Origin: Miscanthus floridulus | Lineage: Eukaryota; Streptophyta; Magnoliopsida; Poales; Poaceae | DNA: 64,000 bases | Direction of reading: 5' to 3' | NCBI RefSeq assembly: GCF_019320115.1 | Contig: NC_089583.1 | Span: forward strand, 79,129,928 to 79,193,927 | Part shown: in pieces, positions 44,982 to 56,451 of the stretch | Layout of the letters: every line of letters starts with the position of its first letter | Numbering within the stretch: the first letter of the stretch is position 1 | The notes under the pieces: generated by a model | Database searches by the model: none | What the model saw: only the letters and a program-made list of their open reading frames with translations | Told to the model about the DNA's origin: nothing | Position numbers and translations under genes: made by a program

Positions 44982-47212
44982 ATGGCATGGGGAGCTTGCA
45001 CTGCTGCGGCAGCTGCTCTCCTGCTCCTCCTCCTCCTCCTCCTCGCAGCAGCAGCAGCAGCAGGTGGTAATGGCGGCGTGCATTGCCTTCACCTTGAGGA
45101 GGGGGGGAGGCCGAGGCACCTCCTGAGCAGGAGAGCCTTGCAGGGGAGGCAGAGGCACCACCACCTGAGGTCAAGTAAGTTCTTTCTTTCCCTCATGATC
45201 CGTTCTGTCTCCCTGCCCCGGCCGTTTCTTGGTTTCTCCGGTGTTCTTGGATGGAAGAAGAGGAATCAATGGCCGACTTGGGGTTGGGGCCTTGTGGGGA
45301 CACCAGAAAAGGAGCTATTTCGCTGGTCGGTTTGTAGGGCGATAACGCCGACTGGCGCTGGTTTGGCGTGAGATAAGTACTGGCTGAAATTAACGAGCGA
45401 ATACGTTAACAGGCTAAAGAACGATTCAGCCCGTCCGTCCCAATGCACATGCTTCTGCCAGCAGCAATGGCCATCTGCCTCTGTTCATAATCATAGATTA
45501 TTTTCTGTTCTTGGTGAAGCGTTGCCGACTCCGTTCACTTCATGGAATGGAAATGGTGGGACTGCACGAGGAATGGCAATGTGATTTCCATGGTGTTTTT
45601 TCAGTTTTCGGGGTCAGGGCTCTGCTGCCAGTGCCAGAAGTAGCACGTCCCAAGTACGGGTGGATTACATAAACAACTATAAGAATAGTAAATTACTAAA
45701 TTTCCATGTGGTAGGTGGTGGTGACACCGTCACAGATTTTTCAGCTGCTCTGCTCAAGTGTAGTGAGAGTGAGAGAGAGAGAGAGAGAGAGGCGTCCGTC
45801 CCACTCCCTCCCATGACTTCATCTCATCTCACGGTTGTCGGTTTTGTTTGCGATGTTCAGGAGCCGTGGGTGGCGCCTCGGTGCTCGAGCTGAGGCACCA
45901 CAGCTTCAGCTCCGCGCCGGCCAGTAGCAGGAAGGAGGAGGTGGACGGCCTCCTGTCCACCGACGCCGCGCGCGTCTCGTCGCTGCAACGGCGCATCGAC
46001 AAGTACAACAGGCTGATCACCACCTCGTCGACCGCGGCGGCGGCGGCGGCGGTGACCGCGTCCAAGGCGCAGGTGCCCGTCACCTCGGGCGCGAAGCTCC
46101 GGACGCTCAACTACGTGGCCACCGTCGGGCTGGGCGGCGGCGAGGCCACGGTGATCGTGGACACGGCCAGCGAGCTGACCTGGGTGCAGTGCGCGCCGTG
46201 CGAGTCGTGCCACGACCAGCAGGGCCCGCTCTTCGACCCGTCCTCGTCGCCGTCCTACGCCGCGGTGCCGTGCAACTCCTCCTCCTGCGACGCGCTGCAG
46301 CTGGCCACGGGCGGCATGTCGGGCGCCGCGGCGTGCGGCGGCGCCGACGGCGGCCAGGACCAGCAGCAGCCGGCGGCGGCTTGCAGCTACACGCTCAGCT
46401 ACCGCGACGGCTCCTACTCCCGCGGCGTCCTGGCGCACGACAGGCTGAGCCTGGCCGGGGAGGTCATCGACGGCTTCGTGTTCGGCTGCGGCACCAGCAA
46501 CCAGGGCCCGCCGTTCGGCGGCACGTCTGGCCTCATGGGGCTCGGCCAGAGCCAGCTCTCGCTCGTCTCCCAGACCATGGACCAGTTCGGCGGCGTCTTC
46601 TCCTACTGCCTCCCGCTCAAGGAGTCCGACTCGTCGGGCTCGCTGGTCCTCGGCGACGACTCGTCGGTGTACCGGAACTCGACCCCGATCGTGTACACCT
46701 CGATGGTGTCCGACCCACTCCAAGGTCCCTTCTACTTCGTGAACCTGACAGGGATCACGGTCGGCGGTCAGGAGGTGGAATCCTCAGGCTTCTCGGCCGG
46801 CGGCGGCGGCGGCAGCAAGGCTATCATCGACTCCGGCACCGTGATCACCAGCCTCGTGCCGTCGATCTACAACGCTGTCAAGGCCGAGTTCCTGAGCCAG
46901 CTCGCGGAGTACCCGCAGGCTCCAGGGTTCTCCATCCTCGACACCTGCTTCAACATGACCGGGCTCAGAGAGGTCCAGGTGCCCAGCCTGAAGCTCGTGT
47001 TCGACGGCGGAGTGGAGGTGGAGGTGGACTCTGGCGGCGTGCTCTACTTCGTCAGCAGCGACTCCTCCCAGGTGTGCCTGGCCATGGCCTCCCTGAAATC
47101 CGAGTACGAGACCTCCATCATCGGCAACTACCAGCAGAAGAACCTGAGGGTCATCTTTGACACCTCGGGGTCTCAGGTTGGTTTTGCACAGGAGACGTGT
47201 GGTTATATTTGA
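44982..47212 (+). CDS. Nepenthesin-type aspartic protease, copy 2
   Basis: Exons 44982-45174 and 45861-47212. The 514-codon product, the intron and more than 3 kb of upstream DNA are the same as in copy 1, with no substitution noticed. If the duplication is real, both copies have the full promoter region and would make the same protein, doubling dosage without any change yet. If the duplication is an assembly error, only one gene exists. Confidence 0.9.
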
Positions 47213-47929
47213 CTTGACTGGGTGGGATGGGATGCATGGGGTAGCAGCCATGGGCTATATATGTGAATATCTTTATACTTGCAGATTTGTTTCTGAGATT
47301 ACCTCTGGTGATTGGCAAATGGTAATACAGTGTTTAGTTGTTGGCACATGAACAAGCACTCACGGTGGTTGTTTTTTCTGTCTTCCTAGCTATTTCTCTG
47401 GGCTTCATCCGAGATCAATTTGCATTGCAGGGAACCAGTGGAATTATGCGTTTATTTTTATCTGATCTGTAGACAATACCAATACGGTTGAGCAATTGGG
47501 CACTGAACCCTGCCGCAGAACGTCCATGCAACCTGCTGCCACTGCTAGTGCCACAAAAGAGATTAGTGAAACAGATAGAAATTATGAGAATTCCAATTTC
47601 GCTGTTTTTATGAATTATAAGTGTACAAGGCACGTCGACGGCCACATGAGAGATGGATGCGGTCTTATAAAGTTTTCTCATCACGACTGAAAAGGGAGAT
47701 CAGGTGGTCATGCTGGTCCTTTAGTGACCAGAATTCAGACGTCGATCGAGTGCCGAGGGCCTCCACGGCCTTTCCATTTGAAGACACCCGCAAGAAAACA
47801 GCACAGGGAATATATACAAGCAGGAGGAATGTGTTGGTACAGAATACAGATCATGTCATGTCACACGATGGTTATCATCGGTACGGCAAAATAAGATAAG
47901 AAAATCTAGTGTCACCACGGTGAATCTTC

Positions 47930-48259
47930 CGGGGTTCAAAATTTCGGCGAAATTTCGCGAAATTCGGTAATTTCGGTGGTGGCCGAAAGAAAAATCTGAA
48001 ATTTTGTAATACACTAATACATGTGTTATATAACTTTAGACTCAATTTTTTATTGTTTATATTGCATATTTTTGTATTCAATAGATGTGTAGTCATAAAT
48101 CATACTAACATTTGTTTAGATTTAAATGTGTTTTTAGAAAAAGCATACTTCATGTGCTAGACTCTAAAAAAATTTCACCGAAATTTCGGCCGAATTTTGT
48201 GAAATTCGGTAGTTTTGGTGGTGGCCGAAATTTTTGCAATACCGAAACTGAAAACCCTG
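47930..48259. mobile_element. Non-autonomous hAT element, duplicate copy
   Basis: Identical to 37153-37482, including the GAATCTTC flanks; carried by the tandem duplication. Confidence 0.88.
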
Positions 48260-48424
48260 GAATCTTCAATCTCAATCCACTACCCCCTGCCAATCGGAGT
48301 ACGAACAATACTGAATATTACCAGTCATAGAAAATACCTCGGTCAGGCCGGTCTCAGCCTACTTCCCGGTCTCAACAGTATACGTACATTTTAACTGGAA
48401 CTAAAACAGACGCACAATCCGTGA

Positions 48425-48551
48425 GGGCCCGTTCGTTAGGCCAGGAAAAGAGTCAGGAAGCGTTCCGGCTGGACAAATCTTACACAAATTAAACATCCGA
48501 TCCTGGCCGGATTACATCCTGGTCATGGTTCCCCAGGAACCGAACAGGCCC
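48425..48551. mobile_element. PIF-like MITE, duplicate copy
   Basis: Same as 37648-37774, repeated by the tandem duplication. Confidence 0.7.
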
Positions 48552-49841
48552 TGAAGAAGAAAAAGAAAAACGGGATAGAAGAAGGAAAAAAGAAGACGCA
48601 TAGTACAATCCGTGAAGCCAGTGCAGCACAGTCGGTAAGCATAACGAGCTCACCAGACCTGACAGTGTCCCCCTCACCCGCGTGCTGGAGCCGCCCTTTC
48701 GGTGGGTGCGCTAGCGACCAAGGAACAGGCTGTGTGTGAACCAGGCCAGAACTCCAGTCCACAGGCCAAGCCCTGCCGCATCCGTATGCGCTCGGCTCAA
48801 ACGTGGCCAAACGATTAGCCTCCACAGCTCAGGATTCTTCAGCGGTCAAGCACAACACGAGAGATTTTTTTGAGCCAAAACAGCCTTCAACTGGCTAGTA
48901 GATTTAGGATCAAACCCGGAGCCAAGTTCCCCACCATAAATGATAACACTGGTATTGGTAGTAGTAGTATTTTTCGAAGGGGTTGGTTACGGATCGGAGG
49001 GCACGACCGCAGAAGGTTTGCCACATGCAGGAATAGTGCCATTGGGTTATGGGGGTCAGGAACCAGGGAGGTGTCAGTCAAGTAGGCAGGGGCAGGCTGA
49101 AGGGCAGTGCTCCCATGTTTGACTTTGACCAGATCCTACCAACTGATTTCAAGGATTAAACTCAAATTCACTTCACATTATTTATTCGTGCAAATGAACT
49201 GGTTACCTTAATGATCCGAGGAAAACACATGGCGTCCGAGTAATCCATTGGAAATTTCATCGGGATTGATTTCGTAAATGCATGCAGCACTCACAAGACA
49301 CACCAGATACGAGTCAGTTGAGTCCCAGAAACAAAAAAGTATTAAGGAAAAATTAAACTAGAGCACTCCATACATTTTCATTTCCCTTATGGAGACGTTT
49401 GAAATCAATCAATATTTGCAATCCTCACAATCAGCTATGACTAGTGCCGCATCGGGGTAAAAAAAAAATTAAGTAAACACAAAACAGAGGATACGACCTT
49501 TTATGTTGCACATGCATATTGGGGTACAAAACATTTTTGCCTAACGAGCTCGTGCAGATCGTGGACGATTTTGAACACAGCATCCGGTCGTGCTAGTTTG
49601 AGGGCATTCTGGGACATCACTCTGAGTTCTTCTGACCTTGGGCCAAACCAGTCGCCAACTATCTTCGCAATCTGTTCTGGAGATTTCGAGAACTTTCCAC
49701 ATCCATTTTCAACAACGTACGGAACATTGCCAGCTTCCTGTTTAAGTGAAGAGACCATTTTAGAATCAAATGTATATCATGCTTAGCATAAGATTAATAC
49801 TCATGCAACGACATTAGTTTAATGTCCATGATATTTGTTAA

Positions 49842-50110
49842 GGTCCTATTTGGATCCCTCCAGTTTTTAAGAATCTGGCTTTACGAAACTGGGTGGGATC
49901 CAAACAGACCTTGCCGGATTCTTAAAAACCAGGAAGCTATTGATAACCAGCTTTTGCTAGTTTCTTGTGACCCATAGAGCAATAAATGAAGTCAGATTTT
50001 TAAAAACTAGGGATCCAAACACCCCCACCAGTTTTTGCTCACAATCCAGATTTTAGAAACTAGAGGCAAAAACTGGTTTCTAAGAATCCGAAACTAATCC
50101 AAACAGGACC
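49842..50110. mobile_element. PIF/Harbinger-like MITE (269 bp) in MGDG synthase intron 7
   Basis: The left end GGTCCTATTTGGATCC pairs with the right end (reverse complement GGTCCTGTTTGGATTA). TAA flanks both sides (49839-49841 and 50111-50113), the preferred Tourist/PIF target. The interior has inverted TTTTTAAGAATC / GATTCTTAAAAA and AAACTGG / CCAGTTT motifs. It lies about 100 bp inside the intron from the last exon. Confidence 0.85.
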
Positions 50111-50550
50111 TAAGTATATAGAGAGCCTCGTGGGCCATATAGGGCTAATAGTAGATGGGCCTTCAATATTCTAGGTTGCTAGTACACTTGTCTCTTGACA
50201 TGAGAAGGCATCTCATTGAACGTGAACAACAAAAAATGGTGTTCAAGAATTTCATTCAGATATTCTAGGGTAAAAAGAAGGAATAACAACTACCAGAATT
50301 TCAAACACGGGTGTTCTATTCGACAAACTTTGAATTTCAGATTTTTAGAATTTGATAATTGGCAACTTGGGTCATGTGCAAGAAGTAAAACTACATTTAT
50401 TTAGCCTAAAAATAAGACTACACTGTTATTTAGACCCTGAATGAGCCCTTTCGAAGAAAATCAACTTAGTCAATTTGACTGGTTCTCAACTGAACAGTGA
50501 CTATTTTTGCTGGTTCCTTGAAGTGCCATCCTAAACAGTTACAAGTAAAC

Positions 50551-50790
50551 CCTGTTCATGGTTTGGTGCCAACCAATCCAACCCATGAAACCAGCCTACC
50601 GGCTCTACAGTTTCCATACAGGTTGATGAGTTGATCTAGACCGCGGTTTGGACCAGCCAACCAGTGTACAAGCAGCCCTGTTCATGGTTTGGTGGCAACC
50701 AATCCAACCCGTGAAACCAGCCTGTCAAAACCGGCTCTACAGTTTCCATACGGGTTAGCTAGACTGCGGTTTGGACCAGCCAGCCCCGTC
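50551..50790. repeat. Tandem pair, ~126-bp period
   Basis: CCTGTTCATGGTTTGGTG starts at 50551 and again at 50677. Each is followed by CAACCAATCCAACC, GTTTCCATAC and GGTTTGGACCAGCCA with small changes. A local duplication inside the intron. Confidence 0.8.
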
Positions 50791-53241
50791 TAGCAGAGCC
50801 AAATTGCAGAGATCATCAGCAACCGGCAACCCTAAAAAAATGAGCCACCGGCACTGCGGTAGCCACAGCTGTAGTCGATTGTGTGAGTAGCATGAGTTAT
50901 GGTGAAGCTGGGCAAATTGCCATGGCTCCACCTCCGACAGGGGCCACCTCAACGCATTACTCTTGCCAGAGACTGTACAAAATCAATGCCACTGAGAACC
51001 CCACCGGCAGTATCTCCTCAAGCGTGCCCTGGGTCGAACAGGCCCGTCTGAGTTGAGGTGTGGCCTGTGCTTCCACTGTGGCATTGCAGCAGCACAGAGG
51101 CTCTCATGCTGGTTGCCATGAACTTTCGCTTCCATGAGTGGTTCAATCACAAATTAGGGTAAGGGATTTGGTAAGATCAGAGAAAAAAATTGTGGTAAGT
51201 GCAACAAATCCTTGAACCATCCATAGTGCTGTGGTCTTCTGTTCATCTTCCAAATTGCGGCAGTCTGCTTGGTCACGAAGAAGACAACAAGGAGACAGAG
51301 AAGGAAGATGGCGAAAGTGTAGGAGGGGTCAAACTACATGGAGGCGGCGTACGGGCAGCATTGGCAGCGCCAATCATCTTTGTTGGGTTCAGTAGGTGCA
51401 GATGGATGTTGTTAGTGGCGTCACCACAGCCAGTTTAGAGTCAAACTTGCACCTGATGGTTTGTTTTGGTTTCATTAACAAAACTGGCTAAAAGCGTGAG
51501 TGAACAGGCCTAGTTATAAGGTACGAGTGTATCAGTGTAATTAACTGGTGAAACATAAGGATGAAATCAAGAGATGACAATCTTACATGGGCAAGTAAAT
51601 TTTGTATACGTACACATCTAAACAAGCCTAGCGATGATTTGGAGCTAAGCTTGAGCTCATGGTATATGGTAATATGAATATATGTCAGTACAACAATCTT
51701 CTATTTGTGTGATTTTTACTCACTACTTCTCCTGGATATTTAACATTGAAATGGTCAAATAAGTCAACGATCCAGGGAATAATTTCAATGTTTTTCAGAC
51801 AGCTCATATTTGAGGAGAGCGAGATGCAGCACCATGAGAACTAATAATGGAATAGAACAGCCCCTACACTGAGTTGCTAAAGAAAAAATACCTTCCCCTG
51901 ACCCACGTGCTAGAGCCGTCCTTTCGGTGGGTGCACTGCGGGCAGCGCTATCGACCAAGAAACAGGCTGTGAACCAGGTCAGAATCCAGTCCAGAGGCCA
52001 GAGGGAGCCCTGCCGCATCCGTATGTGCTCGGCTCAAACACGGCAAAACGATGCATAGCCTCCAGCCCAGGATTTTTTGAGATTTTTTGGATCAGCCAAC
52101 CCATCTAGCAGAGCCAAACTGAGGAGATCATCGGCAACCATCACCGTGGCATCTACGTCTGTAGTTGATTGCGTGAGTAGCATTGACTGCATGAGTTATG
52201 GTGCAGCTGGGGGCAACTTGCCATGGCTCCACCTCTGGCAGGGCCACCCTCAATGCACTATTCTCGCCAGCGATAGTACAAAATCGATGTCGCTGAGAAC
52301 CCCCCCACCTGACATATCTCCTCAAGTGTGTGTTGAGTGGACCAAGTCCTTTGGAGCCAAGCTGGGGCCTGTGCTTCTTCCACCGTGGCAATCGCAGCAG
52401 CACCGAGGCTCTCATGCTGGTTGCCCTGAACTCTCGCTCCATGAGTGGTTCAATCACAAATGAGGGTAAGGGATGGGGTAAGAACAGATAGAAAATTGGC
52501 GGAAGTGGAAGAAATCTTTGAACCATCCATAGTGCTCCTTCTAGGACCGCTTATGCCTCTCGCAGTCTTCTGTTGATCTTCCAAATTGTGGCATTCTGCT
52601 TGGTCATGAGGAAGACAGGGAGACAGAGAAGGAAGAGGGCGAGTGTAGGAAGGGTCAAAGTGTCAAACTACGTGGAGGCGGCATATGGGTAGTGTTGGCA
52701 GCGCCAATCATCTTCGTCAGGTTCGATAGGTGTTGTTAGCAGCAGCATCGCATTCGGTTTACAGTAAAAACGGACACCTGATGGTTTGTTTTGGTTTCAC
52801 AAACAAAACCAGCTAAAAGCGTGAGTGAACAGGCCTAGTTGCAAGGTATGAGTATCAGTGCAATTAACAGTTGCTTATACCTTTTGTATAGGTTATACTG
52901 AGTGAACCACAAAGATGAAGTCAAGGTATGATAATCTTACATGGACAAGTAAATTTTGGATACGTAAACATCTAAACAAACCTAGCCATGATTTCGAGCT
53001 AAGCTTGAGCTCATGGTATATGGTATATGAATCTATGACAGTACAACAATCTTCTATTTGTGTGGCTTTTACTGACTGCTGCTCCTAGATATTTAACAAA
53101 GAAATGGTCAATGAGTCAATAATCCAGGGGATAATTTCAATGTTCTTTAGACAGCTCATATTTGAGAGAGCAAGATGCAGCACCATGAGAACTAATAATG
53201 GAATAAAACAGTCTCTACAATGAGTTGTTAAAGAAAAATAC
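50771..53241. repeat. Two ~1.1-kb direct repeats copying an exon-intron border
   Basis: Copy A (50771-51892) and copy B (52087-53241) share, in order, CTAGCAGAGCCAAA, AGATCATC, GCCATGGCTCCACCTC, CCATGAGTGGTTCAATCACAAA, TTGAACCATCCATAGTGCT, GTGAGTGAACAGGCCTAGTT, GCTAAGCTTGAGCTCATGGTATATGG and AGCACCATGAGAACTAATAATGGAATA. They are clearly diverged. Copy B ends at the real splice donor of exon 7. Copy A ends with nearly the same donor-side bases, so the duplicated unit began at that border. Confidence 0.8.
51893..52086. repeat. Segment shared with the protease downstream region
   Basis: This ~190-bp piece (GCTAGAG-GTCCTTTCGGTGGGTGC…GAACAGGCTGTG-GAACCAG…CCCTGCCGCATCCGTATG-GCTCGGCTCAAAC) matches about 37890-38095 and its duplicate at about 48667-48872, with differences. 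It joins the two ~1.1-kb repeats of the intron. It may be a fragment of an unrecognised dispersed element. No TIR or TSD is seen. Confidence 0.7.
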
Positions 53242-54587
53242 CTGTCCCAGCAATATAACCATTTAGAATAATCGGTAAGCCACGGATCATCGCCTCTGCA
53301 ATTGTACCAGGTCCTGCCTGAAATTCAACAGAAATCGTGTATCACAACATCACCACAAATTATGTACATGTATCACATTCGAAAACAAGCTGCATGATTT
53401 GAACATGAGAGACTAATGTAAAGTATACCTTTGTAATGATACAATCACAAGCACCCATACATTCTTCCATCTTTGTAACAAAGCCTTTCACCTAATATTT
53501 TAAATAAAAAACAAGGATTTATGAAGAAATCTGGATGTGCAAGAGGTGTGAAATATAAGAGCCGCTTTTAGTTAAGAGACTTTTTTTTTAAGATATCCAT
53601 ACGATGTTGTTGCTGTAGTATTTAGTCTCATGTATTCGAAGTTCAAAAATACACAACTGCTACTAGCCAAGAAACAATGTACCTTGGCTTAAGTTCATCT
53701 AAGCTATCTATGCAGTTGAAAGGGTTCAAGAAAAATTCTTTTGCTGAAGAAAAAGGAACATCAAGAAACTGGTAAGGCAGTTGTAACTGTTAAACTTATT
53801 GGATATTACAAATCAGCTTGCAGGGAAGTACCTGAACTGGAACTTTCCAATTTATTCGACTGCAATCGATTGGCCAGCTTCTTATTACGCCCACAAATTA
53901 CAAGTATTTGACCCGTGGGTTCCCCTAGGTTTTCATCATACAAAGAATCACCAAGCGCTTTAGCAGTGGCCTCAATAGGACCCATCCCTTCACCCCCACC
54001 CATTAATAAAACAGCAGGCAGATCTTCATCCATGCCTAACTCTCTTCGCAGTTCATCCTATTAAAAAGGATAACAATAGATACTACAATCAGTAAGTTCT
54101 GAAAGATGGAAAAGATTCATAAAAATCAGTAGGACAATGCTACACTGCAATTAGCTGAAGAAATTTTGTACCTTCGGTTCGAATAGGTTTAACAAAAGAG
54201 GGTCGAACAGGGAGGCCATAGACTTTAATCTGTGAGGGCTTCAGACCAGCTTTTAGTGCTCTCTTTTCCACCTCAGTTGATGGACAGTAACATCTAGTGA
54301 CAAGCTTATGGAACCTAAGGGGCAACAGTAGAATAACTATTTTATTGTAAGAGTGTATGTCTCACATTTTGATAAGAAACTACAAAGAAGTATTTGAGTT
54401 ATGCAGAACACTGAGGCCAGCATACCATGTTGGGTGACAGGTGCTGAGATCCGTGATAACAGTTGTGAATGGGATCTTATCCAAGAGACCTTTGGATCTT
54501 AGAATTCGGAGGGGCACATGTTGCATTAAAGGGTGTACACTGATAATTACATCTGGTTGGTACTTCAGTAGACCTTTTGCAACCTCT

Positions 54588-56451
54588 CTGCATAAAGAAG
54601 TGGCAATTTAAGAGAGGGGGAGACGGACAGAGCTAGCTACAGAACAGCACAATTTGTAAGGAAATCATGGTCTACTTCCTTGCAGGATTTTGAGAATCCT
54701 ACACACACCTGATGCTAGTCATCACAGGCAGTCATAGGCTTAAGGCCCTAGGATACAAATATAGTCTAGTATCTGGAATAAAAAGTTGTTCATTGTTGTT
54801 CTTCGTGGTTATCTTTGTTTTTCAATCAGTACAAGATTAAGTTCATGATGGGCAATTACAGGTCAAACCCTGAAGGCACATGAATATATTTTTTATTTGA
54901 CTCTACAAATGTGGCAGGAAATAGGTGTGAAAGCCTCACTCAGATAAAAGAGAAATAAGGAAAGGAAGTATGAAAAACGATAAATAACAAATTTTCCTAA
55001 TCTACATCACGTAGTGTTTATTCAGTGCTACCAGCTGTACAAGGAAATCATCTTGTTGTCTAAGCACTGAGGTAAGCAAAATTGTATGAAAACAGTGTAT
55101 CTTATTCTGCATTACAAATGTACAAGCCTAGTAATTCATGAAGGTGGCGAGACAACTATGGAGACCCTTCCATAATGTAAAGAGAGAATTCCTTCGTTGC
55201 CATCAAAATCTATACCGGTCCCTTAATTGCCATCGAAAATTATGAGTTTTCTTCATTGCCATTGTTTCTAATTTTTTGATCCCCTCATTGCCATCATACA
55301 TCTATTATTCCTCTCATTGCCATCTAATTACATCGTTTATTTTCTTCATTGCCATTGTCCATACATAATGGAGCTTCAAGTGTCAAATTTACCCCTGCCT
55401 CCTACCTTGACCCTAACAACGCCCCTGCACAGCCTAGATCGAGTTCTGTTCTGCGCCTCCGTCTCCAATCCAAGAGAAGGCTTGCAGCCTTAACCCAGCT
55501 CCTATCTCTATGGGTGCATCGAAGCAGGCAAGAGCTCGCGTGCCGGGCCTGGGAACTGACCTACGATCAGGTCGGCGCAGGCGCTTAGGTGCCAGAGACG
55601 AACAGGCCGGCGCAAGGGCTTCTTCGACGCGATGAACTCAACAAGAACTCTCACAAACGGGGGATTGGATTATTTGGAGTGGAACACGAACACAGAGGCA
55701 CGAGTACATGGCTATTTGAAGCCCAGCGACACAATGCCGAGCAACAACTACTGGCCGGGTTCTCACGCACGCACGAGAGCCCATGTCACCAATGCATGCA
55801 CGGGCCACCACCGCATGCACCACACGAGTACACGACTCCCACTCGTTCCGTGAGAACACAGAACAGGTCCACCCAATTGACGGCCGCGTCTCCCTAATGC
55901 ATGCAAACTACTAGAACATATCTCGTTACAGCTACATGCAGGACCGAGAAGTACGTGACACACACGTACTGCAACAAACAAAACATGGCCTACATGCAAG
56001 TTAAGGACTCAAACTAATTCAAGTCACGATTAGCGCTAACAGGGCCCGGCGTCAGGGAGAAGCGAGGACGGCGCGCGGAGCAGGCGACAAGGAGCAGCGA
56101 GGACGGCGCGGGGGCCGCGGCGAACCGTGGAACCGGCGAGGATGTCGCGCTGGGCCGGCTGCGAGGACAGGTGCGTGGGACCGACGGCGAGTAAGGCCGC
56201 GATGAGGATGGCGATTGCATGGGGCGCCGACACGATTGGTTATCAGAGAAAAAGGATGGGCATAATCGTCTTTTCGCGTCAAGACTAAGGGCATCAAGCA
56301 AGAATGGCAGTGAGAGAATTAAAAATTAAAAATAGATGGCAACGAAGGGAACTCATAATTTTCGATGGCAACGAAGGGATTGGTATAGATTTTGATGGCA
56401 ACCAAAGAATTCTCTCTAATGTAAAATAGGAATTGTGATAAAGCCAGTAAC
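54588..56451 (-). other. MGDG synthase intron 2, mostly a Mutator-like insertion
   Basis: The intron between exons 2 and 3. About two thirds is the Mutator-like element at 55182-56416; the remainder (54588-55172) is ordinary AT-rich intron. Splice sites on both sides look normal. Confidence 0.85.
55182..56416. mobile_element. Mutator-like element (1,235 bp), 9-bp TSD, repeat-built termini
   Basis: The exact 9-bp duplication TAATGTAAA flanks it (55173-55181 and 56417-56425). The ends are inverted: GAGAGAATTCCTTCGTTGCCATC at the left and the same with few changes at the right, continuing for ~100 bp. The left terminus repeats TTGCCAT(C/T) at least six times every 25-40 bp, and the right terminus holds its complement (GATGGCAA) three times. 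The interior (about 55370-56290) is GC-rich and has no recognisable transposase, so the element is non-autonomous. Captured gene sequence (Pack-MULE) is possible but I could not identify a source. Confidence 0.88.

Larger units (their letters stand above)
38206..48982. repeat. Tandem duplication, copy 2 (10,777 bp)
   Basis: This is the same sequence as 27429-38205. The only differences I found are C10 instead of C9 near 39908 and A10 instead of A11 near 43365. They cancel, so the unit length is equal. The junction at 38205/38206 (AAGGGG|AACGATGG) shows no filler and no shared bases with the opposite flanks (GGAC before copy 1, TTGGTT after copy 2). Confidence 0.95.
47213..49500. other. Intergenic region between protease copy 2 and the MGDG synthase locus
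   Basis: To 48982 it repeats 36436-38205. From 48983 it is single-copy, about 500 bp to the convergent end of the MGDG synthase gene. No gene or clear poly(A) motif is recognised in it. Confidence 0.7.
49738..53241 (-). other. MGDG synthase intron 7, with MITE and local duplications
   Basis: The 3.5-kb intron between exons 7 and 8. It holds a MITE (49842-50110), a ~126-bp tandem pair (from 50551 and 50677), a ~1.1-1.15-kb direct repeat (50771-51892 and 52087-53241) and, between the repeat copies, a segment related to 37890-38095. No protein is supported in it; its short open frames lie within repeats. Confidence 0.8.

Noticed and set aside
27429..48982. Recombination between flanking repeats as the cause of the tandem duplication
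   Set aside because: The bases before copy 1 (CGGAC), at the junction (AAGGGG|AACGA) and after copy 2 (TTGGTT) share no homology, so neither unequal crossing-over nor a TE target site is visible.
55349..56301. Open frames of 65-102 codons inside the Mutator-like element
   Set aside because: They are short, overlap on both strands and show no transposase motif. Kept only as possible captured host sequence in the findings.
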